Part shown: one piece after another, positions 22,151 to 33,915 of the stretch | Numbering within the stretch: the first letter of the stretch is position 1 | Layout of the letters: each line of letters begins with the position of its first letter | Assembly: GCA_029851415.1 (NCBI GenBank) | Contig: CM056742.1 | Coordinates: 86,356,748-86,420,747, forward strand | Direction: 5' to 3' | DNA from: Eretmocerus hayati | Lineage: Eukaryota; Arthropoda; Insecta; Hymenoptera; Aphelinidae | DNA: 64,000 nt | Position numbers and translations under genes: made by a program | The notes under the pieces: model-generated | Database searches by the model: none | What the model saw: the letters and a program-made list of their open reading frames with translations, nothing else | What the model was told of the DNA's origin: nothing

Positions 22151-22399
22151 ACTGAGGGTATTTTGGAAACGCTAAGCACGAGTACGAGATCACTCAGCTC
22201 CCGAATCGTGTTACACGGGCCGCTGCAGGAGCAGGGACGCATGTTGAACTAGCTCAAGCTGGGAAAGATCGGGGAGCGTCTTTGATAATTCGAAATCGCT
22301 GGAAACAAATCTCACATCACTCAGCCTCAGAATCGTATTGGGTGGGCGGCCGTGGTGGTGTTTCCGATGTAGTTTCCTGTTTATGATCATTCACTGAGA

Positions 22400-25375
22400 T
22401 AGCTTCTGATCAGGTGTTGTAGGCAGGATCATGGCACCCGGAACTATACCATGAGCATAAGCCGAATATGTCAATTGACCGAGGGATCGAGCAATATTCA
22501 ATTGATCGAAATCTAGATTCGCTGGCGTTGTAATCACAATTCTCGGTGACGGATCATACCACAAATCTTTTCAGGCATGCATCAGAGAGAGGGTGTTGAC
22601 TGCGAGGAGATTCGACCGACGATCCTCTACTCTGGCCATGTTATGCAGGATCTGATCTCATGTACCGAGAACCATGATGACCATACAACGACTATGAATC
22701 AAGGCGTGATTCAATAGCCGAGGAATCGGAAGCCATCCGATGATGTGCGTCCCTGGAATCTTAGCTCTGTAATGAAAAATCTCGAGAAGGAGTCGATTCT
22801 CATAGATTTATGGGCGTGAATCTATTACTCGATAGTGATGGGTAGGAGATTTGAGTGTCCTCTCACTGCAGCTGGACATCCCCACGGATGAAAACCGACC
22901 CCAACTCGTGGGAAGACTCACGGTATCCGCTCAACATACCACGACACTATGTGAAGTGTGTTCGGTGGTCGAACGACCGAGCAATATCCAGGGACGATCC
23001 TTTAGCTATAGAATCACAACTCTCGATACCGGTATGGACTATGGATCCTTTCGGGCGTGAATGTACAAGAGAGTGGTGACTGCAAGACGATTTGAGCGTT
23101 GAATCTCCATTCTGGGCATTATCACAAACAGGATCTGATCCCATTCACCGAGAAGCATGGTGTCCATACAATGGCCCAGAATCAAGACGTGATCGAATAG
23201 CCTAGAGATCGAGAGATATTTCAGTATGTGGGATTCTCAAATCTTATCTCTGTGATGAAAAATCTTAAGAATCTCCCCGACTCCTTCTTAAGATTTTTGA
23301 ACACAGACCTGAGATTTCAGGATCACACTCCCTAAGACATCACCCGATTTCGCTGCTGTTGAATCATGCTCTGGTCATGTTCGTTGTATGGTAGCAATGC
23401 CTATTGCGAGATGAGATTCTGCCTGTAAAATTGGTCAGGATTGAGATTCAGCTCTCAAATCTCCTCGCAGTCACAGCCCATCTTAGATTCACGCCGGAAG
23501 AGATTTGTAGTCTGTTCGAGTATCGAGAATTGTGATCGCATAGCTAGAGGATCGTAGTTTCGATCCCGTAAGAAATTGCTCGATCTTCCGACTACAAAAC
23601 ACACTTGGCTTGGTTTCGATGTATGGTGACAGATAACTCGAGTCGTACCACGACTTGGGATCCAATTCCATTCGTGGGGACGTCCGGATCCAGCAGAGGA
23701 ACAATCGAATCTGCTAGCCGTCACTATCAAGTAGTGGATTCACTTCCGTAAATCTATGAGAATCGACCCCTCCTCGAGATTTTTGATCACTGAGCTGAGT
23801 TTCTGGGATCGAACGTTCTGGGATCTCTCCCGATCCCTAGGTTATTGGATCATATGTCAATTCTGGGCCATTGTATGGTCACCAAACTTCTCGATACATG
23901 AGATCAGATCTTGCTCGTGAAAATTGCCAGAATAGAGATTTAACGCTTGAATCTCCTTGCAGTCTTCACCCTCCCCTAGTTTGACGTCCGAAAAGATTTG
24001 TAGTCCATTTCGTTATCGAGGATTGTGATCACATAGCTAGAGGATCGCGAATCCCATCCCTAGGACATTGCTCAAACTTTCGACCAACGAACACACTCCA
24101 TTCAGGATCGTGGTATGGTGATCGAATAACGTGAGTCATCCCACTACTTGGGATCAGATTTAACTCGTGGAGATGTTCAAATTCAGCGAGAAAACACTCG
24201 AATCTCCTACCCGTCGCTTTCGAGTAGAAGATCCACGCCCGTTGATCTATTAGAATCGACTCCTTCTCGAGATTTTTGATCACAGAACTGAGATTTGGAA
24301 ATCGCACGTCCGAGGATATCTTGGCTATTGTCGTCACGTCCGATCACTAGGCTTTTGAATCACGTGTTGATTCCGGGCCGTTCTAGGGTCACCATGCTTC
24401 TCGGTATATGAGATCAGCACTTGTGAAAACAGCCAGGATAGAGATTTAACGCTGGAATCTCCTTGGAGTCACCACGCTTTCGTAGATCCTCGCCCGAAAC
24501 GATTTGTAGTCAACCCCGTCATTCAGAATTGTGATCACACAGCTGGGGAACCGAAGTCTCAATCCGTAGGACTTTGCTCGATGTTTCATCCAACAAACAT
24601 AGTCCACTTAGGCTCGTGGTATGCGGAGCATATAACGTAAGTCTTCCCACAACTTGGGATCAGAATCAATCCGTATTGATCACCAGATTCGTAAAGAGAA
24701 CACTCGAATCTGCTCCCTGGTACTCCTGAATTCTGGATTCACGCCCGTCAATCTATAAGAATCCTCTGCCCCTCAGATTTTCGGTCACTCAACTAAGATT
24801 TCAGAATCGAATGTTCTGGGATATTTCCCGATCCCTAGGATATTGGATCACATGTAGATTTTGGGTCTTTGTATGATCACCATGCTCTTTGGTACATGAG
24901 ATCAGATTCTGGTTGTAAAATTGGCCAGAATAGAGATTCAGCTCTTGAATCTCCTTGCAGTCACTACACTCTTCTAGATTCACGCCCGAAAAGATTTGTA
25001 GTCCATTCCGCTATCGAGGATCCTGATTACATAGCTAGAGGATGGTAGTTTCCATCCCTAGGATATTGCAAACGTGAGTCGTGCCGTTACTTGGGATCAG
25101 ATTTAACCCGCGAGGATGTCCAAATTCAACGAGGAAACACTCAGATCTCCTACTCGTCACCACTAAGTAGTAGATTCACGCCCGTCAATCTATGGAATCG
25201 ATTCCTTTCCGAGATTCTTGCTCACAGAGCTCAGATTTGAAAATCGCACGTCTGGGAATATCTCCCGATCCCAAGGCTATTGGATCACGTGTTGGTTCTG
25301 GGCCATTCTATGGTCACCATGCTTTTTGGTCACGGCGAGTCAAAGCAGCAAACAAGTCAAAGGTGCGGCAACATG
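22400..25375. repeat. Degenerate satellite, about 490-bp unit, with inversion point at 23278
   Basis: A landmark (gattcacgcccgtcaatctat) recurs near 23737, 24229, 24736 and 25173, giving spacings of 492, 507 and 437 bp. Companion blocks (gactccttctcgagatttttgatcac; gaaaagatttgtagtccatt) recur in step. Upstream of about 23278 the same blocks appear in reverse complement (22780-23260), and the junction is a small palindrome (aatcttaagaatc...cttcttaagattt). No ORF is conserved between units. Confidence 0.8.
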
Positions 25376-26399
25376 GGATATTCCTTTGAGGTATGTTCTG
25401 GGGATATAAGTGGAACAATTCCCAACTAGAATCAAAATTATCCGCTTGGGGTTTTCAAAATAGAATCGATTTTCCCGACTCCCGCTGCAATTTTGGAAAT
25501 TATCACTCTCCAGAATTTGATACTCCCATTTTTTCGCCTGTAATTAATCATCAGAGTCAACAAAGACTACGATTCCAAAGTTATAAAGACTGATTCTTCG
25601 GGATCCGTGGTCAGGAACTGCAACAGATGCAGTATCAACGATTAAGTCTCATTTTAATGCGCAAAATAACTCTTATCCCCTATACTCCCTTTGCGAAACT
25701 GGAGATCATTCTCAAACGTTATTCGACAATTGTCTTCCATTGCCAATGTCGGTTACTGCAAGTATTGTTATGTACGAGTACACGCCGAGTGGGTGATGGG
25801 GTGCTGAAGTGTGGAAAAGTGCGGAGCCCAGGATTTGATGTTTCTGGCAAGGAATGGTCTTACCCAAGGTAGCGAATAAGACTGCCACCACCACCAAATT
25901 TACCGAGGGACTTCTCCAATACTTGAGGTATGATGATGAGTCAATTGCAAGATTTATTATCATAGACTCGAATTTTCTGCTTTCCTCATAACAATCAGGC
26001 TAATTACTCGCAAGACATATGTATGTAGTAACTGGGAAGAATTCAGTTATCGTCATGGTTGCAAGGATGCAAAATTCCTTGCTTCCTTTTATTTATCTGA
26101 GAGTGCTATAATTTATTCAAAATTCAACAGTACATCAGCTTGACATGATTAACCTTGCCATTGACCTCAGAATTCTTTCAAATTCTATCAATATTGTGTC
26201 AAGGATTTGATAATCACATCAAACAATCAGAAGATTTTGATTTGATTCATTACTTTATTACAATTTTGATTGTAAGAATGTTTTGCGGTGAATAAACAAT
26301 AACATAGAATTTACAAAAGAGAGAGAATTATAGAATAAAAAGATCTAATGAATTCAAAAATAAGGCCAGCAAAGTACTCTCACTTTTTAAGAGAAAATT
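25376..26399. other. Unassigned AT-rich stretch
   Basis: No gene, repeat or element boundary could be supported here. Short frames on both strands lack recognisable domains. Confidence 0.4.
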
Positions 26400-26764
26400 C
26401 AGTCATGTTATGTTATTATATTATGTGTGGTTTTCGACTCTCATTGGGGATAGGCATTTGGGTGGTGTTTATTACTGAGGAGTTGGCTCATGCTTAAAAA
26501 TCCATATCCAGATTGGAGATGAATATAATGATGAATTTATTGAGCTATAATTATAGAAGCTCGAGGTGGTTGAGAGTGTATCCCCATCGTGCGCGATCCA
26601 CGCGGTAACTAACTCGAGCAAGGCCATGCGAGCGTCTCGGAGCCGCACGGCTGTAGAGATATATAGATATATAATCCTAGAGTTGCGGCGTCGAATGCGT
26701 TAGCGTGTAAATGTGTGTGTATGTGTGAGTCGCGAACATAAGTAAGGCGGTGTGTACGAGAACA
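26400..26764 (-). mobile_element. Probable 3' LTR of the outer BEL/Pao copy
   Basis: In minus orientation a purine-rich tract (GCCGAGGTGGGAGGA, 26765-26779) is followed by TGTTCTCGTACACACC at 26764. This is the expected layout of polypurine tract plus LTR start. Words such as gtggatcgcgc and the TGTTC start recur at 57030-57235, the presumed partner LTR. The other end of the LTR near 26400 is uncertain. Confidence 0.45.
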
Positions 26765-27004
26765 TCCTCCCACCTCGGCAGAAAATATAACGATGAATGA
26801 GAATCATATTTGTAATGATTTCATTCGTTCACAAAAGAGTAAGAATGTGTAAAATCGTATCAAGAAATCAGTCTGAGATCTGTAAGCTGAGAAGAAACGG
26901 AGAAATCATAATTCATTCGACAAATAGATCAAGAGACGATATTATAGTTTTTTGCAGTGCTATAGCACAAAATGAACATTTCACTTCCGAACAACGAACA
27001 CGGT

Positions 27005-27318
27005 TCATTCGTTTCCTTCTAATGGTCGAAAAAGCTTGATGAGCTTGACGATTGGGCGGTCCAAAGTAGTTGACGCTGTGCGAACCTGCACAACTCGAAC
27101 CTCGCCATCCTGGCCTGGAAAAGTCTTGATAATACGAGCGAGAGAACATTTCGCTGGAGGTGTGATCTCATTTCTCGCTAAAACCATGTCACCTACAGCA
27201 AAGTTGGGTTGAGAAACGGTCCATTTATTGCGCTTATGGAGCGTCCGCAAGTACTGATGGGGCCAAGTTTCCCACAGCTGTTGGACCATTTGTGCAGTGA
27301 GTTTCCAGCGTCACAAAG
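27005..27318 (-). pseudogene. Outer BEL/Pao copy: C-terminal integrase-associated domain
   Basis: The minus-strand frame encodes the conserved C-terminal region of BEL/Pao Pol (DUF5641-like: WPHQYLRTLHKR, VGDMVLA, FPGQDGEVRVVQVRTA, RPIVKLI). It aligns with the last about 90 residues of the intact BEL at 46737-52061. It is the continuation of the integrase fragment that ends at 55373, 28 kb away. The two halves were separated by the Polinton. The reading across the join also contains a stop, so the copy was already decaying or decayed afterwards. Confidence 0.85.
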
Positions 27319-27937
27319 GTGATAAGTAGATAGAACTGTACTGATTCTGCAGCAAGCTGGTGATAAATCCTCTACTGGAACAGAACCCCACGACGAGGAC
27401 CTCCTCATATCGAGGACGTCCTCCAGGGTAGCTCCAGTACGAGGATTCACCAGGTCGTGCAGCCTCAGTACAGTTCTATATATACATCTTTTATGCAAAT
27501 TAACCCTTGACCTGGTGCAAGTACCCGGGTGACTTGCTGTGCCCGCGGTTACCAAGCGAATGAGCCACACGCAATTGCAATTCAATGCAATCTCTCTCTT
27601 TCTCTCTTTTCTTATTTGCATGTCTGGAGAACGAACACACACACACACACGCACATATAGATGCACGATGGCTAAGTAAAGTCATAATAAAGAAATCTCA
27701 GACTATTGCAAGAAAATTTTGTGTATGTCTCTCTTACTCCATTTACATGTCTGGAGATCAAATCAAATAAGAATGCTGGATGCATCGAATTGATATTCTT
27801 TATTTGCAAATTAAGATATTTCACTCTGCAGTACAAGGAACAAAATTTTTGTCATTACTTGTCACACAATCATTGTCTTCAACAATATCAATATTTGATG
27901 ATTTGATGTAGTCAACAATCTCTACTCCAGCCATACC

Positions 27938-28477
27938 TTACTTCCCACTCTTGAACTCAGAGACTTTGTCCCACAATTTACGCAGAAATTCGCACTCCCT
28001 CTCCATTTTTCTTGCACAGAATGATTCAGCATCCTCAATTATCAAATTTGAGCAATTGCTATAGTATCTTCGATCCTTGAAACTGTAAAAGTACAAATCA
28101 TCGATCCACAGTTCGAGATTTAGGATATTGAATTGGAAGCGGGCGTCATCGACACATTTCTGACACATTTCTTCTTCATGATAGAAATTGACACTGATTT
28201 TCGACTCTCCCGGTAATAGTTCGAAATCCTTAGAAACTCTTCGTGCTTTGTATGACTGTAATTCCTCTTTTCTCTTCGTCTTACCACTGCTATCGAGAAA
28301 ATGTACACAAATATATAACTCGTAACCCAGATTGAGCACCAGCTGATTTTGTCGAATTGAGGTTGTGCAGTCTAGCTCGATCTGATGAAGACTGTATACA
28401 ACCTCGAGCTCAGAACAGTCCATTCGTTCTCTGCCCCTCTCTTTACGCGCACCATCTCTCTTCCGATCCCTGTACAC
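27938..28477 (-). pseudogene. TIR gene A, left copy (truncated by a stop)
   Basis: 179 codons. The right-arm copy (54208-54864) is 218 codons, and the difference is one base that creates TAA after ...FKSGK here. Translation may start at the inner Met (MDCSELEVV, 28423) rather than the annotated one. The protein is acidic and Cys-containing (CQKCVDDARF, SNCSNLII) with a Tyr/Phe-rich middle. I do not recognise the family. It is transcribed divergently from TIR gene B, with a spacing of about 120-170 bp. Confidence 0.6.
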
Positions 28478-28593
28478 GATTTTTGACTACGCCAGCTCGT
28501 GGTACAGTACAGTTAAGTGTAGAAACTCGGCAGAGCAGTGTCGTCACAAAAAAGAGGGTCATCCGATTCTGTTTGGAGAAAGAAACGAGAAGA

Positions 28594-28863
28594 ATGGATC
28601 AGCCCTTTGATCCCCGAGCAGTTACGTATCAAGATTGTTGTGGAGTTGAAAGAATTTTCGAATCGAAGGACGCATTGATGGCTCTCGATCCAAAACTCAG
28701 GGAGCTGCGCAATGTGAACTATTGCATACGATTTAACGATCCTCTAGACGTGCGCAAATTTGTAATTGTCCATAAGCAGACCGATAAAATATTGTTCCGA
28801 GTATTTTATAAAAACTCATACTATGATAAATATGTTTCCGTTGATAAAATTGAACAGCCTTGA
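28594..28863 (+). CDS. TIR gene B, left copy, small protein of unknown function
   Basis: 89 codons from MDQPFDPRAVTYQ to IEQP. The open frame extends upstream to 28357, but that part lies inside the divergent gene and its promoter, so the inner Met is preferred. The sequence has YCIRFNDP and KFVIV segments compatible with a small beta-rich fold. No family is recognised. The mirror copy at 53822-54091 differs by several substitutions but stays open, and that open pair suggests coding constraint or sequence homogenisation between arms. Confidence 0.6.
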   Translation: MDQPFDPRAVTYQDCCGVERIFESKDALMALDPKLRELRNVNYCIRFNDPLDVRKFVIVHKQTDKILFRVFYKNSYYDKYVSVDKIEQP

Positions 28864-29067
28864 TTGGGTTAGAGCGAGAAAATGAATCTGCCTCCACGAC
28901 AATAAATGTTGTTCATATCATTGTCTTACACATGTGCCTTTGCCAAAACGGTCTAACAATGAATCTCAAGTAGCTCGATTCACCTTGAATATTTTTACAT
29001 ATCAATTGTCCGGCCGAGACGATGGAAGATGAGAGTGGAAAGAGACAAAGATGAGAGCAAGTAGAGC

Positions 29068-31947
29068 GTGTATAATACGATGGATTTTGCTCACAAATTT
29101 GCAGTTGTCAAAGTGCACAGTTGTGCTACGAACATGTCGATTACCGTCCCATTGCTATCCGAGGGAAATCATAAACTTTCATCAAAATTCGACGAAGTGA
29201 ACCTTGAGGACCTCAGTCGACTGGATCCTCAACCCGTTTCAATGCTGCGAAAGGAATTCCAAGTTTTGATCAAACGTATTTCAGATATTTTGAAACACAA
29301 AGAAATTCTTTTAAAAGGGCCGACAGGATGTAGAGCTCGACTGGAAACTCTGCACAACGAATTGGAATCGAAAAAAATAATACTGCAGAATATATTCCAT
29401 TCGCGGTCAAGAGCGGAGTTGGGAGATCTTATCTTTTTCGAAGGAGAGTCAGCCTTCAAGAATCGGATCAGAGCTGGCATTGTTGGCAATATTTCTTATC
29501 GAGATTGTATGCTTCTTCTCAATGATTCTATACCGCTCGTTTTGAAATATTTACGCCCGATAATCAAGAATTATAAATTGGTCAAAGTGAATTTGGTGTT
29601 TAATGCATATTTTGAGATTAAAGATGAAAACTCGTCTATAAAACATTTTCAAACTCTTTATGAAAATCTGCTGGAACCCGCCAAAATTGAATGAGTGGTA
29701 TGTTGAGTCGTTGAGATTTTTGGACCGCGAGCTATCGGATTTTGAAGATTCTGGAAGTGGATGGGCGCTCGAAGAGATTTTGTTATTGAAAATCAATGTT
29801 GTGAAGACGAACTTGTTGAGAAGATCTGGTCACATTGAGCTTCCCAAATCGATTAGAGATAAGCATGCTGTGGTGAACATACAAACAAACGAATCTGATT
29901 GCTTTGCCTGGGCTGTCCTTGTAGGGCTGTTCCCGCACAAGGCTCGCGCTGCACGCCAAAATTTAACGTCAAGTTATCCCCACTACAAGCGAATCGAGCC
30001 ATGCAAGAAGGGACCTTCGTGCAAATGACAAATTGTCGGGAAAACGAAAAAAACTGTGTTGAATCTCTACCATCCACAATTTCCTAACGCCAATGTACAT
30101 ACACATACTTCTTATCAGTATTTACTATAATCTTCTCCATTTTTTGACCAAGGGTGGCCTGCAGAGTTGTTTTTTAATGGAAACTTGTGTGGACTTGGGT
30201 CCCTTTTAGCATGGATTTCTTTTAAAAGCTATGATTTCATATCAAGACACTACAAAACTTGGAAATATTGAATTTAAACGATATCTTGATGATTATCATA
30301 GATTCATAGCGGGATTTAGGTACCGTTTTGCTCGGATTGACTGAAAATACTTCGAATATAATCATCAAGTCCATTACAACAAACAAAACCATCATAACTA
30401 TCTAAATCACGTAACATTAACATTCATAAGATCTATGAATCTATGAATGTATTCATTTTGGCTATTTGAGGAAGGCTCGCCACACGTTTTCGATCTTTCC
30501 CTCTCATTCCGTGCCCAAGATGAAGGATCGCTACGATTTTTCCGTTCTTCGCCATCGTTATTACTGTCACAATCCATATTCTAGATTTTATACACTATGA
30601 GGCAGACAAGATCAACGTCTGCAGAGCTATCGGATGATACACTAGATACTACAGCACTTTTTGATCATTTCAAAATTCTAGTTGAGCTCAGAGCGAAGAG
30701 TATACACCTATATGCCTATACATTATTCGAGGCGTCGCAGCTCGTCGACCAACTGGCGCCAAGAATCACATCGATCAATTGTGTGAGTGATAGATGTGAT
30801 GATACAGTGCGTGAATATTAGTTTTTGTAGGTTCTTTTATCAATCCATGCAAAAAGGGCCCCATATCCTGGACTTGGGTCCCTTTTTGCATGGATCAGGT
30901 CTCAGGGATTGGTCATACCGGAAAGATTTCATATGCAGTTGATAGAGGAATGTTCAAAGAGTGCAAATATCACCTTATATCAATTTTGCAAAAAATGGCG
31001 CTTAGGTCCCTTTTTGCATGGCTCGATTCAAGCATCATTTGAAGTTGAAGGGTACAGAATTTCCCGTGGAAATCAAGTCAATACCCAAGTTTGAGAATCA
31101 AAATCCAAAAATTTCTGTTAATGTCTACGGCGTAGATTTGGAGAAGAACAAGTTTTACCCGTTATATCTGTCAGACGATGAGAAATTGATACATGTGAAT
31201 TTGCTCTTGATTCAAATTCATGATCAATATAATTATTGCTTCATCAAGAGCCTATCACGCTTAATTTCCAAACAAGTCACTAACTGTCGACATAAAATTC
31301 ACCTGTGTAATAGATGTTTACATATTTTTCCACTCAGAATAGAAATTGAGTATTCATAGAGAAAGATGTATATCAAAGAACAAATGCGCAATCACTATTC
31401 CTTCAGAGGATGAAAAGTACTTGAAATTTTCAAATTTCTACAAGGGACAACCCGTCTCTTACGTAGTCTATGGGGATTTCGAAGCCCTTCTACAAGAGGC
31501 CAACGAGAAATATTTTATGGACTCTGACGATATAAATTCGAAGAAGCTTTACCGATTGAAGGTAGTGCAGAACGCATTCCAGAAACATGTAGCCTACAGT
31601 GTGGGTTATTATCTACATTCGATATACGATCAAAATATTCAAAATAAATGCAAGTATAGCTTCAAGAGAGGGAAAGAATGTTTTGACTGGTTCTCACAAC
31701 AACTACAAGAAATTGCGCATCAAGTTGAGCATGTGAGTATCAGACAAATTCGTTGCAATTTACAGTAGTCCAATCTACTCCGCTCATTACAAATGGAATT
31801 CACAGGAGCTCAAAAACCCTATCCCACTGATAATGTCTGATGAAGACGAGGAAAAATTTCGAAATTGCACGCATTGCCAGATTTGCCAGAAACCCTTCGA
31901 TAAGGAGACAGATGGAGAGAATCGACCAGTCAGAGATCACAATCATT
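29068..31947 (+). pseudogene. pPolB N-terminal region, left TIR copy (incomplete)
   Basis: This is the mirror of the front of the polymerase gene at 45647-43812. It begins MYNTMDFAHK, has a frameshift near 29690 not seen on the right, is interrupted by a MITE (29991-31029), shares with the right copy a frameshift near 31345, and ends inside the region after the exonuclease DFE motif (YGDFEAL, near 31475). It lacks the rest of the exonuclease and all polymerase motifs, because the repeat ends at 31947. It is therefore a duplicated fragment created when the terminal repeat grew inward. Confidence 0.85.
29991..31029. mobile_element. 1039-bp MITE with 4-bp TSD AAGC
   Basis: Termini GAATCGAGCCATGCAA (left) and its inverse (right, ending GGCTCGATTC) are flanked by AAGC at 29987-29990 and 31030-31033. 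The intact mirror arm (44730-44740) preserves the empty site, so the insertion is precise and later than the terminal-repeat duplication. Subterminal copies of ggacttgggtccctttt recur at 30190 and 30870. Short ORFs inside (30597-30821) show no transposase. The superfamily is unassigned. Confidence 0.88.
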
Positions 31948-32332
31948 ACTTGTGCATAATTGTTGACGAAGATCATCAAAATTCAAAGAATTTTAATGCA
32001 CTAACAAGAATTTTGATGAGAAGAATCCAACGTTATTCTCAACCCAAATTTGTTCCGTTTCACTCTAATGTCGAGGAGCTCTCGAATGAATCCAGGAGCC
32101 TCACATGCCTCTCTCTATGAGACAAAAAATCGAGCGGCTCAAAGCCAATAGGAGCGCTCGCCAGGATTTTGTATACCCAAGTGCGTTCATGGGAATGCTT
32201 CCTTGGGTCTGTATTAGAATTTTTAGCTTTTTTCATATGAGTAGGGTCGGATTGAATGTCAAAAATTTCATCAGCCTCACAAATTGTTGATTTACCAAAA
32301 TTCATTCATTAGAAATCTGTTTCACGAAATAT
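31948..32332. other. Spacer between left TIR and integrase
   Basis: No gene recognised. Short frames on both strands (32060-32305) lack motifs. It probably holds the 3' end of the integrase transcript. Confidence 0.4.
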
Positions 32333-33915
32333 TTAGACTAGATCCGTCTTGCGTATCCAACTATTTTGTTTCTCCGGTAAGCCCAGCCATTTAATGAGAA
32401 CTTGATCACCTTTGCGTTTCAAGATCTTCTCAACGAGATAGACGCTCGGGTCTCTTACGGAAGCGAGCTCTTGCTCGTAAAATGCCCCCGCTATTCGTGC
32501 GCCGTCGCTATCTTGGAGTAAATAAGTGACTGGGTTTGTATTTTGCACTCGAATCACTTTGAATATCTCTATGCCCCAATTGCCCGTGTAAGATTTATCG
32601 AATATCGATTTATTTTTGGATACTCTCACATCGTCACCCAGTTTGAATTTGTGTTTCTGAACAGCATCTCTTCTACAGTATACGGTGGATAGGAGCTTCG
32701 AGACAATATCTCTCTGTTTTGAAGATTTTTTCCAGACGTCAAAAGGTTTCATGCCAATAGTTCGATGGATCGTGTGTTTATTGTACTCATCCAGCACGTG
32801 TGGTAATACGTCAATCCATTTGTAAGATCCGCGCAGCGAGAAAATTTTGAATAATTTTTCTTTCAAACTCCGGATCATTGTCTCTGCGAAACACGCTTTA
32901 GTCAAACTATACGTGGAATAGAAGTTGATACCAAATTACATCTTCATAATTTGAAATTCCCGCGAGTGATAAATACGATATCCGATCATATCGATCGAGT
33001 GTCAAAATTAATTACATATATCTCCGGCAGAAGGCCGAAGAGCTGCCAAAGTAAAAATGTTGAGAAATCAAATGGAAATAGCGGGTTAAATTGACCTTTC
33101 TCGCAAGCGCATAACGAAGATGAACTTTCGTATATAAGGGCGTTCAAACCATCGAACATTCGGCCACTTGAGCCGCGTGTCAGTGGTAAACTCTCATTGG
33201 TCTTCCACCACTTTGAAAAGCCCGAGCAATGAGAGAAGGCCGAAACACGCACAATATCAGCGTAGAATCAAAATTTTTTCATCAAGTTTCTCATTTCTCA
33301 TCTTTACTTTTCATTCCTTTCCATCAAAATCCTTTAGATGCATCCTCGGAACCATACGAGGCTCTAAAGGTGCATTGATCGAGAGTGGAGAAAAATCCAT
33401 TCTCGATTGATGCTAAAAATTCAGCAAAATTTGCTGACTTTAACTCGCAAAGACCGATAAAATTACATCTTCATAATTTGAAATTCCCGCGAGTGATAAA
33501 TACGATATCCGATCATATCGATCGAGTGTCAAAATTAATTACATATGAAGTTGATACCGTTCTTCTCGACAAGATTCAAAAAGTCCTTGTTATAAAATTC
33601 CTTACCCTTGTCAGCTTGCAAATTTTTAGGCACCCGGTTTGCTCTTTTAAGTATATTCTGAAAGGCTTCTGTAACATCTGGACCAGATTTGGATCTGAGA
33701 GACTCTGCCCAAGCGTGTTTGGAGAACGCATCTATAACAACTAAGATATATTTGTAATTCCTATTCACTTTTGCGTACTGAATCATGACAGCCAAATCCA
33801 TGTGCCATAATTCGTCTACATCTCTCAGTTCAACCCGTCGGCGAAGAAAATTTCGTCTAGCTGGTGCGTGCAGCTCTCGCACAAGTTGAATCTTTTCTGG
33901 GCTGTACTCATTCAT
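32333..33915 (-). pseudogene. Polinton integrase with chromodomain, split by an insert
   Basis: The minus-strand DDE integrase starts at 33915 (MNEYSPEKIQL). First Asp is in WHMDLA near 33810, second in QADKGKEF near 33612 (usually DNG), Glu in AETMIRS near 32882. The C-terminus contains a chromodomain-like segment (VYLVEKILKRKG, VLIKWLGL, residues encoded 32480-32340). A 614-bp sequence (32933-33546) with a 12-bp duplication splits the gene between the second Asp and the Glu. Outside the insert the frame is open. Integrase would insert the linear genome and create the 6-bp TSD. The chromodomain may steer it to modified chromatin. Confidence 0.88.
32933..33546. mobile_element. 614-bp element with 87-bp terminal direct repeats and 12-bp TSD
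   Basis: The segments 32933-33019 and 33460-33546 appear to be the same 87-bp sequence in direct orientation (starting aaattacatcttcata, ending attaattacatat). The whole is flanked by gaagttgatacc at 32921-32932 and 33547-33558. The interior has TATATAAG at 33132-33139 and no convincing ORF. Terminal direct repeats suggest an LTR-type or Penelope-like mini-element, but the repeats do not start TG and end CA, and a 12-bp TSD is too long for retroviral-type integrases. Confidence 0.8.

Larger units (their letters stand above)
27325..31947 (+). repeat. Left terminal inverted repeat of the Polinton
   Basis: This is the reverse complement of 53688-55366 joined to 43812-45717. Identity is high to gatcacaatcatt (31935-31947 and 43812-43824), after which the sequences part. 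Effective length is about 3.58 kb on both sides once the 1039-bp MITE in this arm and the BEL in the other are removed. This is long for a Polinton. The outer 600 bp is non-coding with CA/GT runs. The rest carries two small genes and the first part of the DNA polymerase gene. Confidence 0.9.

Noticed and set aside
22400..25375. CRISPR-like array from the regularly spaced repeats
   Set aside because: Units are about 490 bp, degenerate and without short spacers; this is eukaryotic satellite DNA.
27193..27666. 157-codon frame crossing the Polinton end
   Set aside because: It joins BEL sequence and non-coding terminal repeat; no continuous family match.
32933..33019. Hammerhead ribozyme in the 87-bp terminal repeats (retrozyme-like)
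   Set aside because: Looked on both strands for the CUGANGA and GAAA core and did not find it.
33022..33460. Possible small gene inside the 614-bp element (TATA box, poly-pyrimidine tract, ATG near 33339)
   Set aside because: The frame is too short and no conserved peptide is seen; kept only as part of the element.
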